A stretch of DNA of 64,000 nt, taken from NCBI GenBank assembly GCA_012845835.1, contig JABAKD010000023.1, forward strand, positions 6,357,647-6,421,646, given 5' to 3'. This document shows positions 9,881-21,900 of this stretch, piece after piece. This DNA is from Undaria pinnatifida. Taxonomy: Eukaryota > Sar > Phaeophyceae > Laminariales > Alariaceae. A program made the translations under genes and the position numbers. Below the pieces are notes generated by a model. That model did no database searches and was not told the DNA's origin. It was given only the letters and a program-made list of their open reading frames with translations. Each line of letters begins with the position of its first letter. Within the stretch, counting starts at the first letter, position 1.

Positions 9881-12408
9881 TACAGTAAACGCACGTATAT
9901 GTGATATGAAACACAAAGTGACACCTTGAGTGACCAAACTTTTTTCTTTATTTTTTACATCCTCCGGCGGATCCATGGAGAAAAATATAGCTTGAGCTCA
10001 CCACACTTTCACGTATTTTCATACGTGTGGTGTGTCGATTTACCTCAGTTGCTTTCGCAACACAACGCTAGCTGGCGCATCCTTCGGATCCCACCGTAGC
10101 GCTACCGTGAGCTGTCCCTATCAGTGGTCCTCGTTACAACCCGGGCAGCGCAAGCTGCCGTTGTATACGGATGCGTGCGTGCATGTCGACAAGGCCTGTC
10201 CCCTGACGGTCAGGTTCGGTGGAAATAGCCACCCGAAATGCCATCTTTCCGGGTAGTGTGGGACTTGCGTAAGCTCACCCAACAACAAAACCCCCGGCCA
10301 TGGGAGATGGCCTTCCGCCGGACTTGGTCCAGTTTCGGTCCATCCTACCCAGTCGGGCGTTGGTAAACGCAAAAAAAAAAACGCTTTTCTACTCGTCCAC
10401 ACAGGAATAAAGCGATATTTTGGGGGTTATCTGTCTCATGACGGTCTCGGCCAAAAGTACTTTTGCAGCTCTCTTACCCACAAATGCTGTAGTCGGCACG
10501 GAACCGTGCGTGGGCGTATGGATATGATGGTGCCGTCAGTTTAGGCGGAAGTCACTTTTTAGTGTGAAGGCAACGTACACGACACACGATGAACACGTGC
10601 GATCAAATTGGCCTACGCAACCTGCACAAACATCGAGTCCCTGTCGACCAAAGCGCACGAGATCGAGGTAGCACACACAACGGACACACCACACAGCTGA
10701 GTAATAAGGAATGCTGTAATACGTGTGGATACTCATCAGATTCGTACGGCACATCATCAAACAGTTGAGTGCAATCGAGTTCAACCGACCTTGGGGTGGT
10801 AACTAACCGCCATCAGTTGCACTGCCTGTGTCGGAAACGCAGTACACACGGTAGACTACACGTTTAACGACGTGCGCAATAGGTATTCGATAGCACTTTG
10901 AGGAATAGGGTCGCCACTCGGTAAGATACTGTTTGCTGTAGAATTTTGAACTGGCCGCGCATCCATCTTATTATGATGCTGTGTACGAGGTATGGTTTTT
11001 GTATCACCTTGAGGAACAGGGTCGCCACCTGATAAGATACTGCTTGCTGTAGAATTCTGAACTGGCCGCGCATCTATCTTATGATGTTGATGCTGTGTAC
11101 CAGGTATGGTTTTGTATGCACTGGCAAGAGTGTGTCATGCAACGTGAATAACTTCATCCGCATCATCGACACGGACATCGAAAGTTGGTTGCCGGTGGCC
11201 TAGAGAAGGCCGCCAACCAATTTAAAAGGCCCAGAAATAATGCTTGCAATCAAAACGGAATTCCGATGCCAACGGTCTATTCGAAATGTTATAGTAAACC
11301 CTACAACAGCTCGAACGGGCGGGCATGAATCACGTTCTAATGCTGGTGTTACTACTACAACAGTTGACAGATCGTTCGTTGTTGTTCTCACATAAATTCG
11401 CGTAATGATCAAGGCCGTGGCCACGGGAAAGGCCCCACCAGTGATTCATGTCGGTGTGTTGTAGTAGGTTACCAAAGCTACGATGGGGTTGGTAGCCACA
11501 TTTTTCACCACCACCGAGTTTTTACCACTCGCTCGAGTGACTGCTCCTCACCACGTGCAAAAACATACCTGGTACCTGGTGTGTTATTGGGCGTTTTTTT
11601 TGGCGCAGCATAGCTTACCATTTTATTGCGCATTCCTGTCGCAAGATATTACTTCTACAACAACAGCACGAAGGTTTAGTTCAAACGGCAAAGGAACAGG
11701 GGCGTCACACTCGCTGGAGTAGTAGTAGCTTTAAAATCTCACGTGGGTCGGACTTGTGTGTTTATTTGCAAACAAACATTAAGTATATTTTTACGGAGTC
11801 CGCGGCCACTGGACACGCTCCAGTCATTCTGGAACGGAATAAAACCTCAGGGAACAGAGTTTTCGGAAAAATGGGAACAGAGCCTAAAATGAGAACGAAC
11901 GGACGTTTTTTTTTCAGAAAGCAAACCAATTGTGTACAACTCCAAAAAATAAAAAATAAAAACAGTCCTGAGGGGCTGTACAGCAGCCTTCGAATAAGCT
12001 GTCGCTCAGGCTTGAGTCCTCGACATCGCCACGGTAGCCATATGGTCTTCTAGTGGTTACTCTATATTATTACTATCAATATCGTCGGAATCTACCGTGG
12101 GTCGGACGCTGAGTATATTCGCAAAATCTAACAACAGTGGTAAACGAAGTCAACTGCTGAGAGCGCCTAACAGCGCCGCGGGTAGGCACAATTCGATCAG
12201 GAGAGTCGACGAGAGAAGATATAGCTGGGTATAGAGGAATCCTCTGAAATGCGCGCGAGCCCACCACCAGCAGATCAATTGCAACCAAAAAAAAATGTAT
12301 GAGAAAAAGAGTCAGTGCTATGTGTCACCACGGAGGACTTGACTATTTTTACTTCTGGTCCAATTACGTTCCTCGATATAATTAGAAACGGTTACTTACT
12401 AGTCTAAA
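9881..12408. other. gene-less stretch with a tandem duplication and family-C traces
   Basis: No supported gene. It contains the 111-bp tandem duplication at 10,873-11,130 and diverged family-C words near 11,370-11,450 (TTGTTGTTCTCACATAAATT, then GTGGCCACGGG) and near 11,795-11,860 (GTCCGCGGCCACTGGACACG). Short ORFs here lack recognisable domains. Confidence 0.45.
10873..11130 (+). repeat. 111-bp tandem duplication (about 2.3 units)
   Basis: TCGCCACTCGGTAAGATACT at 10,911 returns as TCGCCACCTGATAAGATACT at 11,022, 111 bases later. The flanking words GAACTGGCCGCGCATC and GAGGTATGG repeat at the same spacing, and a third partial unit ends near 11,130. A minus-strand reading (10,864-11,073) shows the repeat in protein form only because 111 is a multiple of three; nothing else suggests it is coding. 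Confidence 0.85.
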
Positions 12409-12410
12409 TA

Positions 12411-13570
12411 GAGTGTTTGCGAAAATACGTTTCTAAAAATTTACTTGCCTTCCGCTAAAAAAAGTAAATTGCCTTCCCACCGAGTTTTTGGTGTGTTTGC
12501 GCTAGCGGTAAACAAAATCCTGCAGGCGACGCCTCCGAAATTTAGAAGGGAAACGGGGATGTGCGCGATTGTAATATACGTACGAGTACAGCAGCAGCAG
12601 TGCGAGTTACTGCTCTATAGTACTATACGATACGAGTACTCGTTGTACGTACTCCAGTCTCGAGCCTCTCGTTTCAGGTGCAGCAGTAGTACCTGGAACA
12701 CGGTACATGCAAGCACCCAACAGACTACAAATTAGAGGTATAGCGGTCTGTCTCGCGCGTAAAAACACGTTGTGAGCAGGGACTACCTCATTACACGTGC
12801 TACAAGCAGAGCAACGCCTTCCTCATGCGACGGAAGGGAAGGCGAAGCGCAGTTTCCCCATGGAACGTGGACCTGTTATTGCGAAGCACCACCCTGCGAA
12901 GAATCTGCACGCAGCGGTTTAGGGCAGAGGAGTTTCCGCTCCTCTGCCCTAAACCAAAAGTCATGCCACGCTTCAGTCGCGGTGATGTTGGAGAAGCGCG
13001 GTGGCTGCTGTCGCACAGATGGACCGATACGAGTCCTATCTTGCCAGATGCGGCACACGATAGCCGCAATCAAGGCGCGTGGTGTCGCTCTCTGCGTTGA
13101 GGCTCCTCTCCGCGTGCGTGCGTTCGACTCCGCCAGCTGCGAGAAGTTCACCACAGCTTGCAGCAAGCGCTGAACCCTTGGTCACGGACGCAGAGGGCAG
13201 CAACAGACGGTTCATCACCGGCCTGCTGCATATCTCTGATGTTACGCCTGTGCGTCGTGCTCAGGGTACTACCCTCTCCATCCTCCGTGCGTTCGTTGCT
13301 TTTACTGCTGCTGTGCAAACAGCGGTGCTTGTCCTGTTTGTCCCGTGGTTGGGGCGCTATAGACCCTTGCAGAGGCGTTCTGCCTCGGACAAATGCTCGG
13401 TGTATTGTAGGCCAATGAAACAGAGAGACAAAATTTACCGTAACTTTTCATCAAAACCTACCTTCGACAAAGTACATTTTTGCCTTTTTTCCAAAAATTT
13501 ACCGCAAATATTGCCTTCGGGACAATTTTTGAAAAAGTAAATTTCTAGAAACGTACTTTCGCAAACACTC
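12411..13570. mobile_element. Tc1/mariner-like non-autonomous element, TA-flanked
   Basis: The left end GAGTGTTTGCGAAAATACGT at 12,411 and the reverse complement of the right end GAGTGTTTGCGAAAGTACGT at 13,570 match almost perfectly for about 30 bases (through TTTCTARAAATTTACTT). Both ends are directly flanked by TA (12,409-12,410 and 13,571-13,572), the target duplication used by the Tc1/mariner superfamily. The 1,160-bp interior is GC-richer than its flanks. Its longest ORFs (12,772-13,173 and 13,079-13,540) show no DDE-transposase pattern, so the element appears to have lost or never had a transposase. It also holds the perfect hairpin at 12,916-12,955. Confidence 0.8.
12916..12955. repeat. 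perfect 17-bp hairpin inside the mariner-like element
   Basis: GGTTTAGGGCAGAGGAG at 12,916-12,932 is followed by a 6-base loop and its exact reverse complement to 12,955. A perfect stem in a decayed element suggests a recent origin or a structural role such as a fold-back insertion; no terminator-like T run follows. Confidence 0.9.
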
Positions 13571-13689
13571 TAATACTACGTTTTAATTTTCCGTCAGAAT
13601 TTCCTGTTGCGTGCGCAGCGTGTATCCTTGGGGCCGTGGTACGACTTGCCCAACGTCCATGTGGTTATAGCCATGGCCCAGGATACGGA

Positions 13690-13975
13690 AAGGGGGAGGT
13701 ACCCTGACGCGTGCTACGAGAGTAGAGGTTCACCACTGACTTTCTGAGGTTTCAGATTTTCGGAGCTTAGACCTCCTCTCTCAACCCGAAACCTGTTGTT
13801 GTGGATAAATAAAAAAAACTCTACTGGATAAAAAATACCATGGCCTAGGTACACAACACGAATCATGAAACATATACGACCTGTTTATTAATATTTCCGA
13901 CGATACTGGGTTAAGGAGCCCCGTCGTTCAGAAACCGTTTCAGACCAAAAAATTGCCACCTCTATCGTAAAATGC
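13690..13975. mobile_element. family D inverted-repeat element, short copy
   Basis: The left end GACGCGTGCTACGAGAGTAG and the reverse complement of the right end CACGCATTTTACGATAGAGG are related, and GTTAAGGAGCCCCGTCGTTC near 13,915 matches the right arms at 4,720 and 5,092. The interior word ACCATGGCCTAGGTACACAAC is the reverse complement of the interior word of the 4,345 copy. It is about 285 bp long with no ORF. Confidence 0.55.
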
Positions 13976-14507
13976 GTGTCCCCTCGTTTCTCCTGCCTGC
14001 CGGGTGTGATCCACTCGCACGAACGAGTGACTCTGTACGTAACTTTGTACAAAACACTTTATCTAGGCGATTGTTGTGGCGCAGAATATCTAACCAAGCG
14101 GTCAATTTCGAGTCCACGTCGTGAACGTCTAAAAGCAACGAAGAAAGCTTTATGCCACAGAGAAACAGGAGCGCCAAACTCGCACGAGCGACCTTAACTC
14201 AGTGGCCCCGTGCCACGTAGTAAACGAAAAGGGCAGCAAAGTTACGCCACCTGCTGTAGCTTTGGTCGCTTTGGTTGAAAGTATGCGACGCCCTATTAGA
14301 ATCTTGGGTGAATCGTTTAGTTCCGTATTTATTCGGATATTCGTTTGGGGGGGTTTGGGAGGTACTTGTCGGCAAGACTGAGGCTGGAGACGTATTATTG
14401 TACTTGTTTGCAGCGCCTTAATAGCATTTCAAGATGTTGTTGAGTCGGTGTTGCTCGAAAGCACTCATCGTGATAAATATACCGTTACAGCTATAATATT
14501 ATTTTGA

Positions 14508-14595
14508 AAAATGAAAATACACTCCAGCTGTGAGATCGAAGATTTTATCGAAACTCATCTTTGCAAGCTGCGTGTGATACTCCGATCGAGCGCAC
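14508..14595 (+). repeat. family A head fragment
   Basis: Only the first ~85 bases of the family-A head are present (AAAATACACTCCAGCTGTGA to ATACTCCGATCG), after which the sequence diverges abruptly at 14,596. It is a truncated copy. Confidence 0.75.
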
Positions 14596-15424
14596 ATGTC
14601 GACAACAACAGTCCACCATAGAGAGCTCGAGATGCGGACAAAATATGACATCAGGTATACATTTATTTGAAGGTCATTCTTCAAGCAACCCTGTTCGGAA
14701 ACGTGTTCATATATGATCGCTGTTGAACGCTTACGCTGCTTACATGTGCGGATGTACCAATGCTCGTGGAAGAGAGCATCTAGCTGTACAATATATTGCA
14801 CTACCACCAAAAACACACAAGAGCCAGCACCTGATTGTCAAATGCCAACATATAAACCGCGCGGGTCGTACCGTTTTCCCCCATACGCTCGCACACACAT
14901 ACATGAGTGAGCTGTACCTTGTTGTCACAGACTCCCCTCGGCCACATAAAATTGCACTAGTATTCTATCGAAGCCGGGGTCGTATCCTTGTCATCACAGA
15001 ATGCCTCCGCAAGGAAACCTTCCACTCCACCAAGCCTCGAAACACATATCAATAATGCATCCGTATGTACTATGAAACCCAAACATCTGCAGATAGATCA
15101 GTATATGAAACCAAAGCACCGCGAACAACGTCCCTACTCGGTGCAAGATACGGTAGGTCTCAAACAACTTAGCGCAGATGGCCAAGTATAACGACGCATC
15201 CCAAATTCCACCAAAAAGGCTTCGTGTTGCCAGGGTAAAACGGCAACACCAAACTCCACCGTCGATACTTGCCAACGTAACACGACAACCTGAAAAAAAC
15301 ATTTTGTTGCCAGGAAGACCAACCCTAAGGTTATATTGTAACTAGAGCTGTTGGAGTGAAACGTCGTTACAACCGATGTCTTCTGTCACTGTTGAGCTTG
15401 TCAACACACATAAGTGTATATGAT

Positions 15425-16080
15425 CATTCATCACGATAATACGCCCCCTTCTTCCCCACCACACGCACCATCGCCTAGACCTAGCACCACACGTATAACA
15501 AACACCTAGATCTATGCGACGTAAAGCCCTGCCTCCCCCCCCCCCTCGCCCCCAACTCCCCCCCCCCCCCTCCCCCACCCCCCACCTCCTCACCCCCCCA
15601 CCCCACCCCCACCCCCTCGAACACTCCGCCCTCTACTGACTGGTTGTACGACTTACAAAACATACATGATACACTGGTGCAATAATTCCAAATCCGTCAG
15701 ATTTAACCCGTGAAGGATATTTAGTTTCCACGCACTAATTGAGCTGCCCCCTCCCCGCCCCCCCCTCCCGTCCCATCCCCCACCGCCGCTCCCTTTTGAT
15801 CAAAACTAGGCCCCCACGACCTTCAAAACTCCGCCATCCTTTCACAGGTTATTTGACTTACTGGATTCACTTGATAAACGGATGCATTTCCTTTTACAGC
15901 TGTCAGACTTTGTCCCCCTCAGAAACGGGTTTTATGGTTTCTGCGCACAGACTGACTAACATCACCCTGTTGACCCTGATAACTACACTGTATCTGCAAC
16001 GGGAGTCGCCGACCTTTATCCTTAACGCGGACACACAACCCGTAATACGCGCGATCAGGATATCACACACAGCTGAAATA
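15425..16080 (-). repeat. interspersed repeat family A, reverse copy
   Basis: It is read on the minus strand from 16,080: a family-A head lacking its outermost ~50 bases, then the GGACGTGGGGGCCTAGTTTT module, a poly-G module (C runs on the plus strand at 15,534-15,570 and beyond) and the module with GTGGTGCTAGGTCTAGGCGA near 15,480. Long C runs make several spurious ORFs on both strands. Confidence 0.75.
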
Positions 16081-18089
16081 GAGTGCCAGTATAATAGCTG
16101 GCAATATATTCGGTTAGATAGCCCCGCAGAGTTATGGTCTATTGATCACACAAGAAAATTCCCTCAAAAGGAATATATATTCAGAGTGGAGCGGATGACC
16201 CATACAATCTAGCTAGCTTATACCACAAGAGCGTTCTCGGTAATGGAGCGTTCCTCCTTTGGACAATATAGATAGAAGTAAGCGCGTCAAGCGCTCATGT
16301 GAATATGGAACATCTAAGAGAACGTTCCTTGTACGTTCCATAGGTAAAGGTCCAGAAGAGAGCTCAGCAGCAATGCTGGGGTGAATCGATCTCTGTGATC
16401 CTCGCCCCACACCCATGCTCTCACTCCTTCTCCTTTCCTGTCTCCTCGAGCTCCTCGTAGCTCAACACCAATAATAAGAAATCTGCAAAGAAGAACCTGT
16501 GCTGCCTCCAAGCAAAGCTGACACCCCTGCGTCCCTTCCCTCACACCTTCCGACACCACGACGACTCTTTTACAAATGGCGTCGTCGACGGACCATGTTT
16601 TTTTTGGGTCGTTGGTTTGAGCCCAACATCCACCATTATAACCTTTTTCAGACTTTCCCCGTGTCGAACTTAAAATTACTCTCCCCGGTATCCCAAGGCA
16701 ATGAAACCGCTTGGATGCTGACAGGTCCGCCCGTATATCCGGCCGACCATCTATCCCGCCGTTTAAGCGGTGGAGAGTGTTAAAAGGCTTAGTTTTGGTA
16801 AAATAATGGTTAACTTTTTGTAAGTGGTCAAACGGACTAATACTCCACTAATACCTTAACAAACGGCGTCCTTGAATTGACGACGTTTGAGCTTCAAGCT
16901 TTGAACGGCAGCCCCGCATCTTCTCGGCTTGTTGTTATCCTATAATGTGAGCCACCACATAGATGGCGAGAGACAGGGCAGGTACGGGTCAATTTTTGTT
17001 TTGTTTTGGGTTCTCTGTCCTGTCTCTTTCCTCTCTTTGTACATCGAACCTCCGTGTGTCTACCACATAGATAGGTCATAGAGTAAAGACTCGAGTACAA
17101 GCAATTGAGTGCTGTCGGCGGTCGTCTGTTTTCTCTCTCGTACTCCCCCCCCAGGTATATCACTGGTATAGTGCTACAGACGATATCCTTTGTTTCCTTT
17201 GCTTGACACCAAGCGTGTAGTCCATCACAAGCACATACAAGTCCTACGGTGCGGGATGTCTCCTGGACGCTTTCGTGTCACCGTACTCTTGCTGTACTAC
17301 GCCCCTCACCCTGCAAGCGTTATACCATCCCCAAGACACACCTGTATGTACACGAACGATCAAATCCTTGTGACCCCACAAGGACCACGTGACTAAAGGA
17401 GAGGTCTCTATTGTGTTCCCCACCGATTGAGGTATAGATCTTCATTTGCAGAAGATACGAAGACACAAGGTGCCACGGAGGTACCCCGTCCAGTTTTCGA
17501 AACTCTTGTTCGTTTGTTTTTTCTGAGCGCATATGCAGATGGTGGTGCTTAAGCCAGCATTTATACGGCGTGTGAATGGCATCAGGTACTACGTACCAGG
17601 TATCATTTATATTTTTTGCTTGCGTACCTTTCGTGAGACAGCGGCTAATAAACAATTTGCGTACCTCGTACACAGTAGTAGTGGTACTTACACAAGTATT
17701 GGTTGACACGTACCTTACGGGCGTGGCACACCCCCATAGAAATGTTGCAGACCTCCTCACCAGGTTTGGTGTTGTACCGAGTCTGACTCCCAGGGCTTGA
17801 GGCCTGCATGTATGTAAGGTTGCGTCTTGTACTGATACTCCCAGTAGTACCCCGTTTCCACCGCCATCCCAAAGGCGTTTTGGCCTGTCCCTCATTAGTT
17901 TGTTCTTTAGTTTCCATGCATTTCCCTTTTTTGCTTTATTAATAGGTATTTTGCTTGCTTGTTTCTTGCTTGGTTAAGAAGCACGTACAAGTAACTGTGC
18001 TGCTGAAAATTTGTCCTAGGGAATCGCTAGTGTTTTTTTTTCTGCAAATGTTTTGTTTTGTTTTTGTACACTGGTGTCGTACGTACATC
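16081..18089. other. gene-less stretch
   Basis: Nothing supportable as a gene. The longest reading (17,320-17,895, minus) has no family pattern and overlaps other meaningless frames. I see no repeat shared with the rest of the window apart from short low-complexity tracts. Confidence 0.4.
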
Positions 18090-18900
18090 TCTCCAGTTAT
18101 AAGACATACACGGGCCCTGCACTGCTATGGCCAAATTACCGTTGTCCGGTGTGCAATTCTTCCAGCTTTAAGACATACAGGGCTCTTTGTTGCCATTTGT
18201 CTCTATGCTGCTGTTTAGGGTACACTTCGTACATTTTGGTCATGTTTCGCATCTACGCTGTACAAATTTGACAAAATACTGCTGTAGTACGTGAATCTCG
18301 CCAGCCTTCTGTCATGCACAGGCTTTATGCTGCCTTAATTTGTCAGGGTGCTAGAGTCATATGTGAATTCCGTCGGTTTGTCTCACGCACGGCCCCTATG
18401 CTGCTCACATGAACCGAAAAGCAGAGTAACCGTGCCTCTCACCAGTTTCATGCCATATATGGGCTCTATAATGCCGATATGCTTCTGCTGTGAGAACATT
18501 TAGCCAGTTTATTTGTCGTGCCGGAGCTCTACGCTGTCCAATATTGGATTATCCCCCCCCCCCCCCCCCCCCTGTTGCTACTTCAACGCATTTTCCGCCT
18601 CAGTTTCGCGATAACGCAGGGTCTATGCTGCTCAAAATTCCAACGTTGCTGCGCGCAAGCTTGAAAATCAGCACCTGTTTTTTTTTTAATTTTACTTAGT
18701 CTGTACATTTTTTTCATGGTTTGAAGGCATTCACTTCTGCTGTCAATCGCTTGACAATAATTTGTCGAGCAGCCACGGGAAATGCCCCCTCCGTTTATCT
18801 GCCATATTGACACTCGTTTGGCATGTCTCAATTAATTTTGACGTGCCCCCCGTGTTTTTTTTTGTTCGTGCCGAAAATTAAAAGTAGTACCGCTATGCTG
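18090..18900 (+). repeat. degenerate ~70-bp tandem array
   Basis: A loose consensus of CCAG-TTTATG-CAT-CA-GGGCTCTATGCTGCT recurs with starts near 18,092, 18,162, 18,231, 18,301, 18,371, 18,442 and 18,513, about 70 bases apart; fainter units continue to about 18,900. A C tract at 18,546-18,572 has expanded inside one unit. The units are strongly diverged, so this is an old satellite-like array. No ORF spans it. Confidence 0.7.
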
Positions 18901-21900
18901 CATGCACGTATTGCCTTCATTATGCTGGCGCGCATCTCGGCGTGCAAAAATGATCATGCAACCATGACCTCCTTGTCACGAGCAGCAACACGCGCTGAAA
19001 AAAATGCCGACTTACGCAACTGACAACGATTGCTTTGTCACGGTGCATCAATCTTTTGGGGATTTCGACCCCAGAATGTTCGAACGACGGTATATACCCG
19101 TCGAGCATCTCACTATATGATATCGGTAGGATGATAACTATTTTTAGAATCCTCTCACGGTTCACTGTGTTCCGTTTTAAAAATCTCTGCGAGGGTGAAG
19201 ATTCAACGTGCCACGATCCTCGTCTACACGCGTAATACCCCAAGCGTGTTTGAGGCACTTTTATGAGGCTTTCGTTTTTTCTGTTATGCGCCCCCAACCT
19301 GATGCAACGTCGGAATGGCCCAAACTGTATTAGGATCATGCTTGAGCAAAAATAGTGTTAGGTAAAACAGCAGCCCATGTGCGTCGCGCTCCGAGTGCCA
19401 CATATTACGCGTGTTACACGGACCCCCCCGGTAATTTTAAAACAGCGCACCCCAGAAGTACACCGTCATTTTAAGGTCAGAACTTTTGTTTTGGAAAACC
19501 TCAAATGTAGCTTACGTTGTCGACGGGTACAAGAGGTACACACATTTTCCGTGTTGTAAGGTCTGTATTTGTTTTGTTTTCGACTGGATAAATCAGGGGT
19601 TCTAACAATCTCCCGAGCACCACGCTTTTCCGCCGGGAATGTCCAAAATCGTCCACCACCCTCTGGTCGTCTTGGTGACGCTCGATAACTAGTTGTACTC
19701 CAGTTCACTTCTCTACTCCGGTGCGTGCGATACCAAGTCTCCTCATTCCCTATCCATTCCGGACCACCATTGACCCCACCCCCAATCCTCGCGGTAAACC
19801 CTGCACCAACCAGAACCCAACCCCTCAAACCTCACAATGAACAGTGTGTTTCGCATTCTTCATTCGCGTTCTTCTTCTGATATGGGTACAGTTACGGTGA
19901 AAGTCATTGCCATTTTGTTCAATAAAACCCAAAAAACCCGGAGCCCATTTTCGCGGTCGGAGGCGTTGACAGCATTTCCACCACCGGCACTGACCCCGAC
20001 CTATTCAGACACACCGGATCCCTCGACGTTTATTACGGCCACCTTACACGCCGAGACCAGGAGGACAGCTCCATTAACGAGAGGCGCCCACCTGGTGCGA
20101 CTGCGATTTTTGTGAAGCACCTGAGGATGATAAAAGGATTATTTTTTTTCCGTGGGGGATTGCAACGCCGCCGCATGTACAGCGACAACTGCGACAGGGT
20201 GTGTCGCCGCAACGGCGTGCATTAGGCCAGTGCCGCAGTGGTTACCGCATATTATGCCACCGCGACTACAGCCCCCAAAAACGCCACGCGCACCCCCCCC
20301 CCCACATCACGTATCGCTCGGGTCAAGACCACCGTTCTTCTCCGACTATCACCTACACCACCATTCATCTCCGCCTACCACCTACATCACCGATATTGAC
20401 CGCAGTAACGGTGACAGCAAAGTCGTCCAAAGACGCAGATGCCATCCTCTCCGTAGTGGCCGCGACGGCGGTCGCGACCACCCGAATTGTGACGCCTACG
20501 ACGCCTGCGTCTCTTTCACAAACCCAAAAAAGAGGTGGATCGCAACCACCACTCTTTGCGATACCGGACACAACCTACGACGAGCATCATTTTCAACAAC
20601 CTGGCCACCGAGTACAGCTCCGCTGGCTTTCCGGCGTTCTCCCTAAAGTCTGCATCGTGCCGGCGGCACTCTCCCACTTTAGCAACACCGCTACGCCGCT
20701 GGTGTGCTCAACCCTTGATTTGGGCATACTTGAGGATGTTGGGTGTTCACTATCGGTATTTGCGGAAACGTGCGGACCGTAAACCCGGCGCTATCACCCG
20801 GCAATAATCCGCGATTGTTGGTTAGCGACAACCAATTATGCTCGTTATAGATGCCGTGGCACTTATGTTTGGGTTGAATACGCCATGATCTCGCTCTTTT
20901 TCGCCCGGGCAACTGCTGCGATAACGACGGCAACATCGACAGCAACACCGTGGCTGCCCGGAAACCATTACGGTACAAAACCTTGGACGCTACACGCTGA
21001 TTTACGTATACAGCACTACCAGCGCCAGGCCATCTAATTGCGGGACGAGGTTCCAGCTTTAACTTTGAAATAACTAGATTCACCCACGCCGCCGCCCCCC
21101 AACAATCTACCCCCCCCCTCCGTCCAGCACCATACGTGTTATATCGCTTGTCCAAGCCTGATCCCCTTGTTCCAGCGATGGTGTTGAGATTTGGGTGCGA
21201 GTTGGCCGAAACGTCGAGCTTAACCGGGAGGCTCCACTCGACGTCTTCCACCGATTCGCAACGCTACTTGCCGACGACTACGGCCACCAGCGGTTCCGGA
21301 CTACAACACCAAACTTCTGCTTCCACGTCCGGGCCCTCGCATCCCGAGGCCGCCTCGCCTATTCATCGGCGGCTCCACCCGCGCTCGTCCTACCTGGTAG
21401 AACGTACGCGTTTTTCAAGTGCCAGCGGTGGGCTCTCAAACGACGGGTTCCCACTTGCTGCCACGGTGTTGACAGCACCACTGCCTCCCCAAGGGACAGT
21501 CCTGTCGTGACGACGGAAGACTCGCGATCATAGTTGGCCAGATATGCCCTGAGCACCCTGCCACGTCTTCCTCGCAACCCTCTGGATTGCGTGTACACGA
21601 ACCACAGGTACAGTATATCCTAGCGAGTTTAATCGTGCTCATCCAACGCCGCTTAGAGACAGGACCCCCAGGGTATCGTTGCCCCGCTCCTTTTAACGCC
21701 ACCCACGGAGACTCTCCCAGAGCCTCGGTGATACAATACCGAGGCTCCCTTTGCGATCACGTGAACCCAGTCGGCTCTCTTCTCTAGATCAGCCAGCTGC
21801 ACCCTCGCAATCGCCCCGCGACAGTCCTACAGACAGCCGCAGTTGACCACTGCTTGGCGGCTCACCGCAGCTAGCCTACATCGAACTTCCTTTTTTGGGA

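Noticed and set aside
12772..13540. ORFs of 133 and 153 codons inside the mariner-like element as a transposase
   Set aside because: No helix-turn-helix or DDE/DDD spacing is recognisable, both strands are equally open, and the frame crosses the perfect hairpin.
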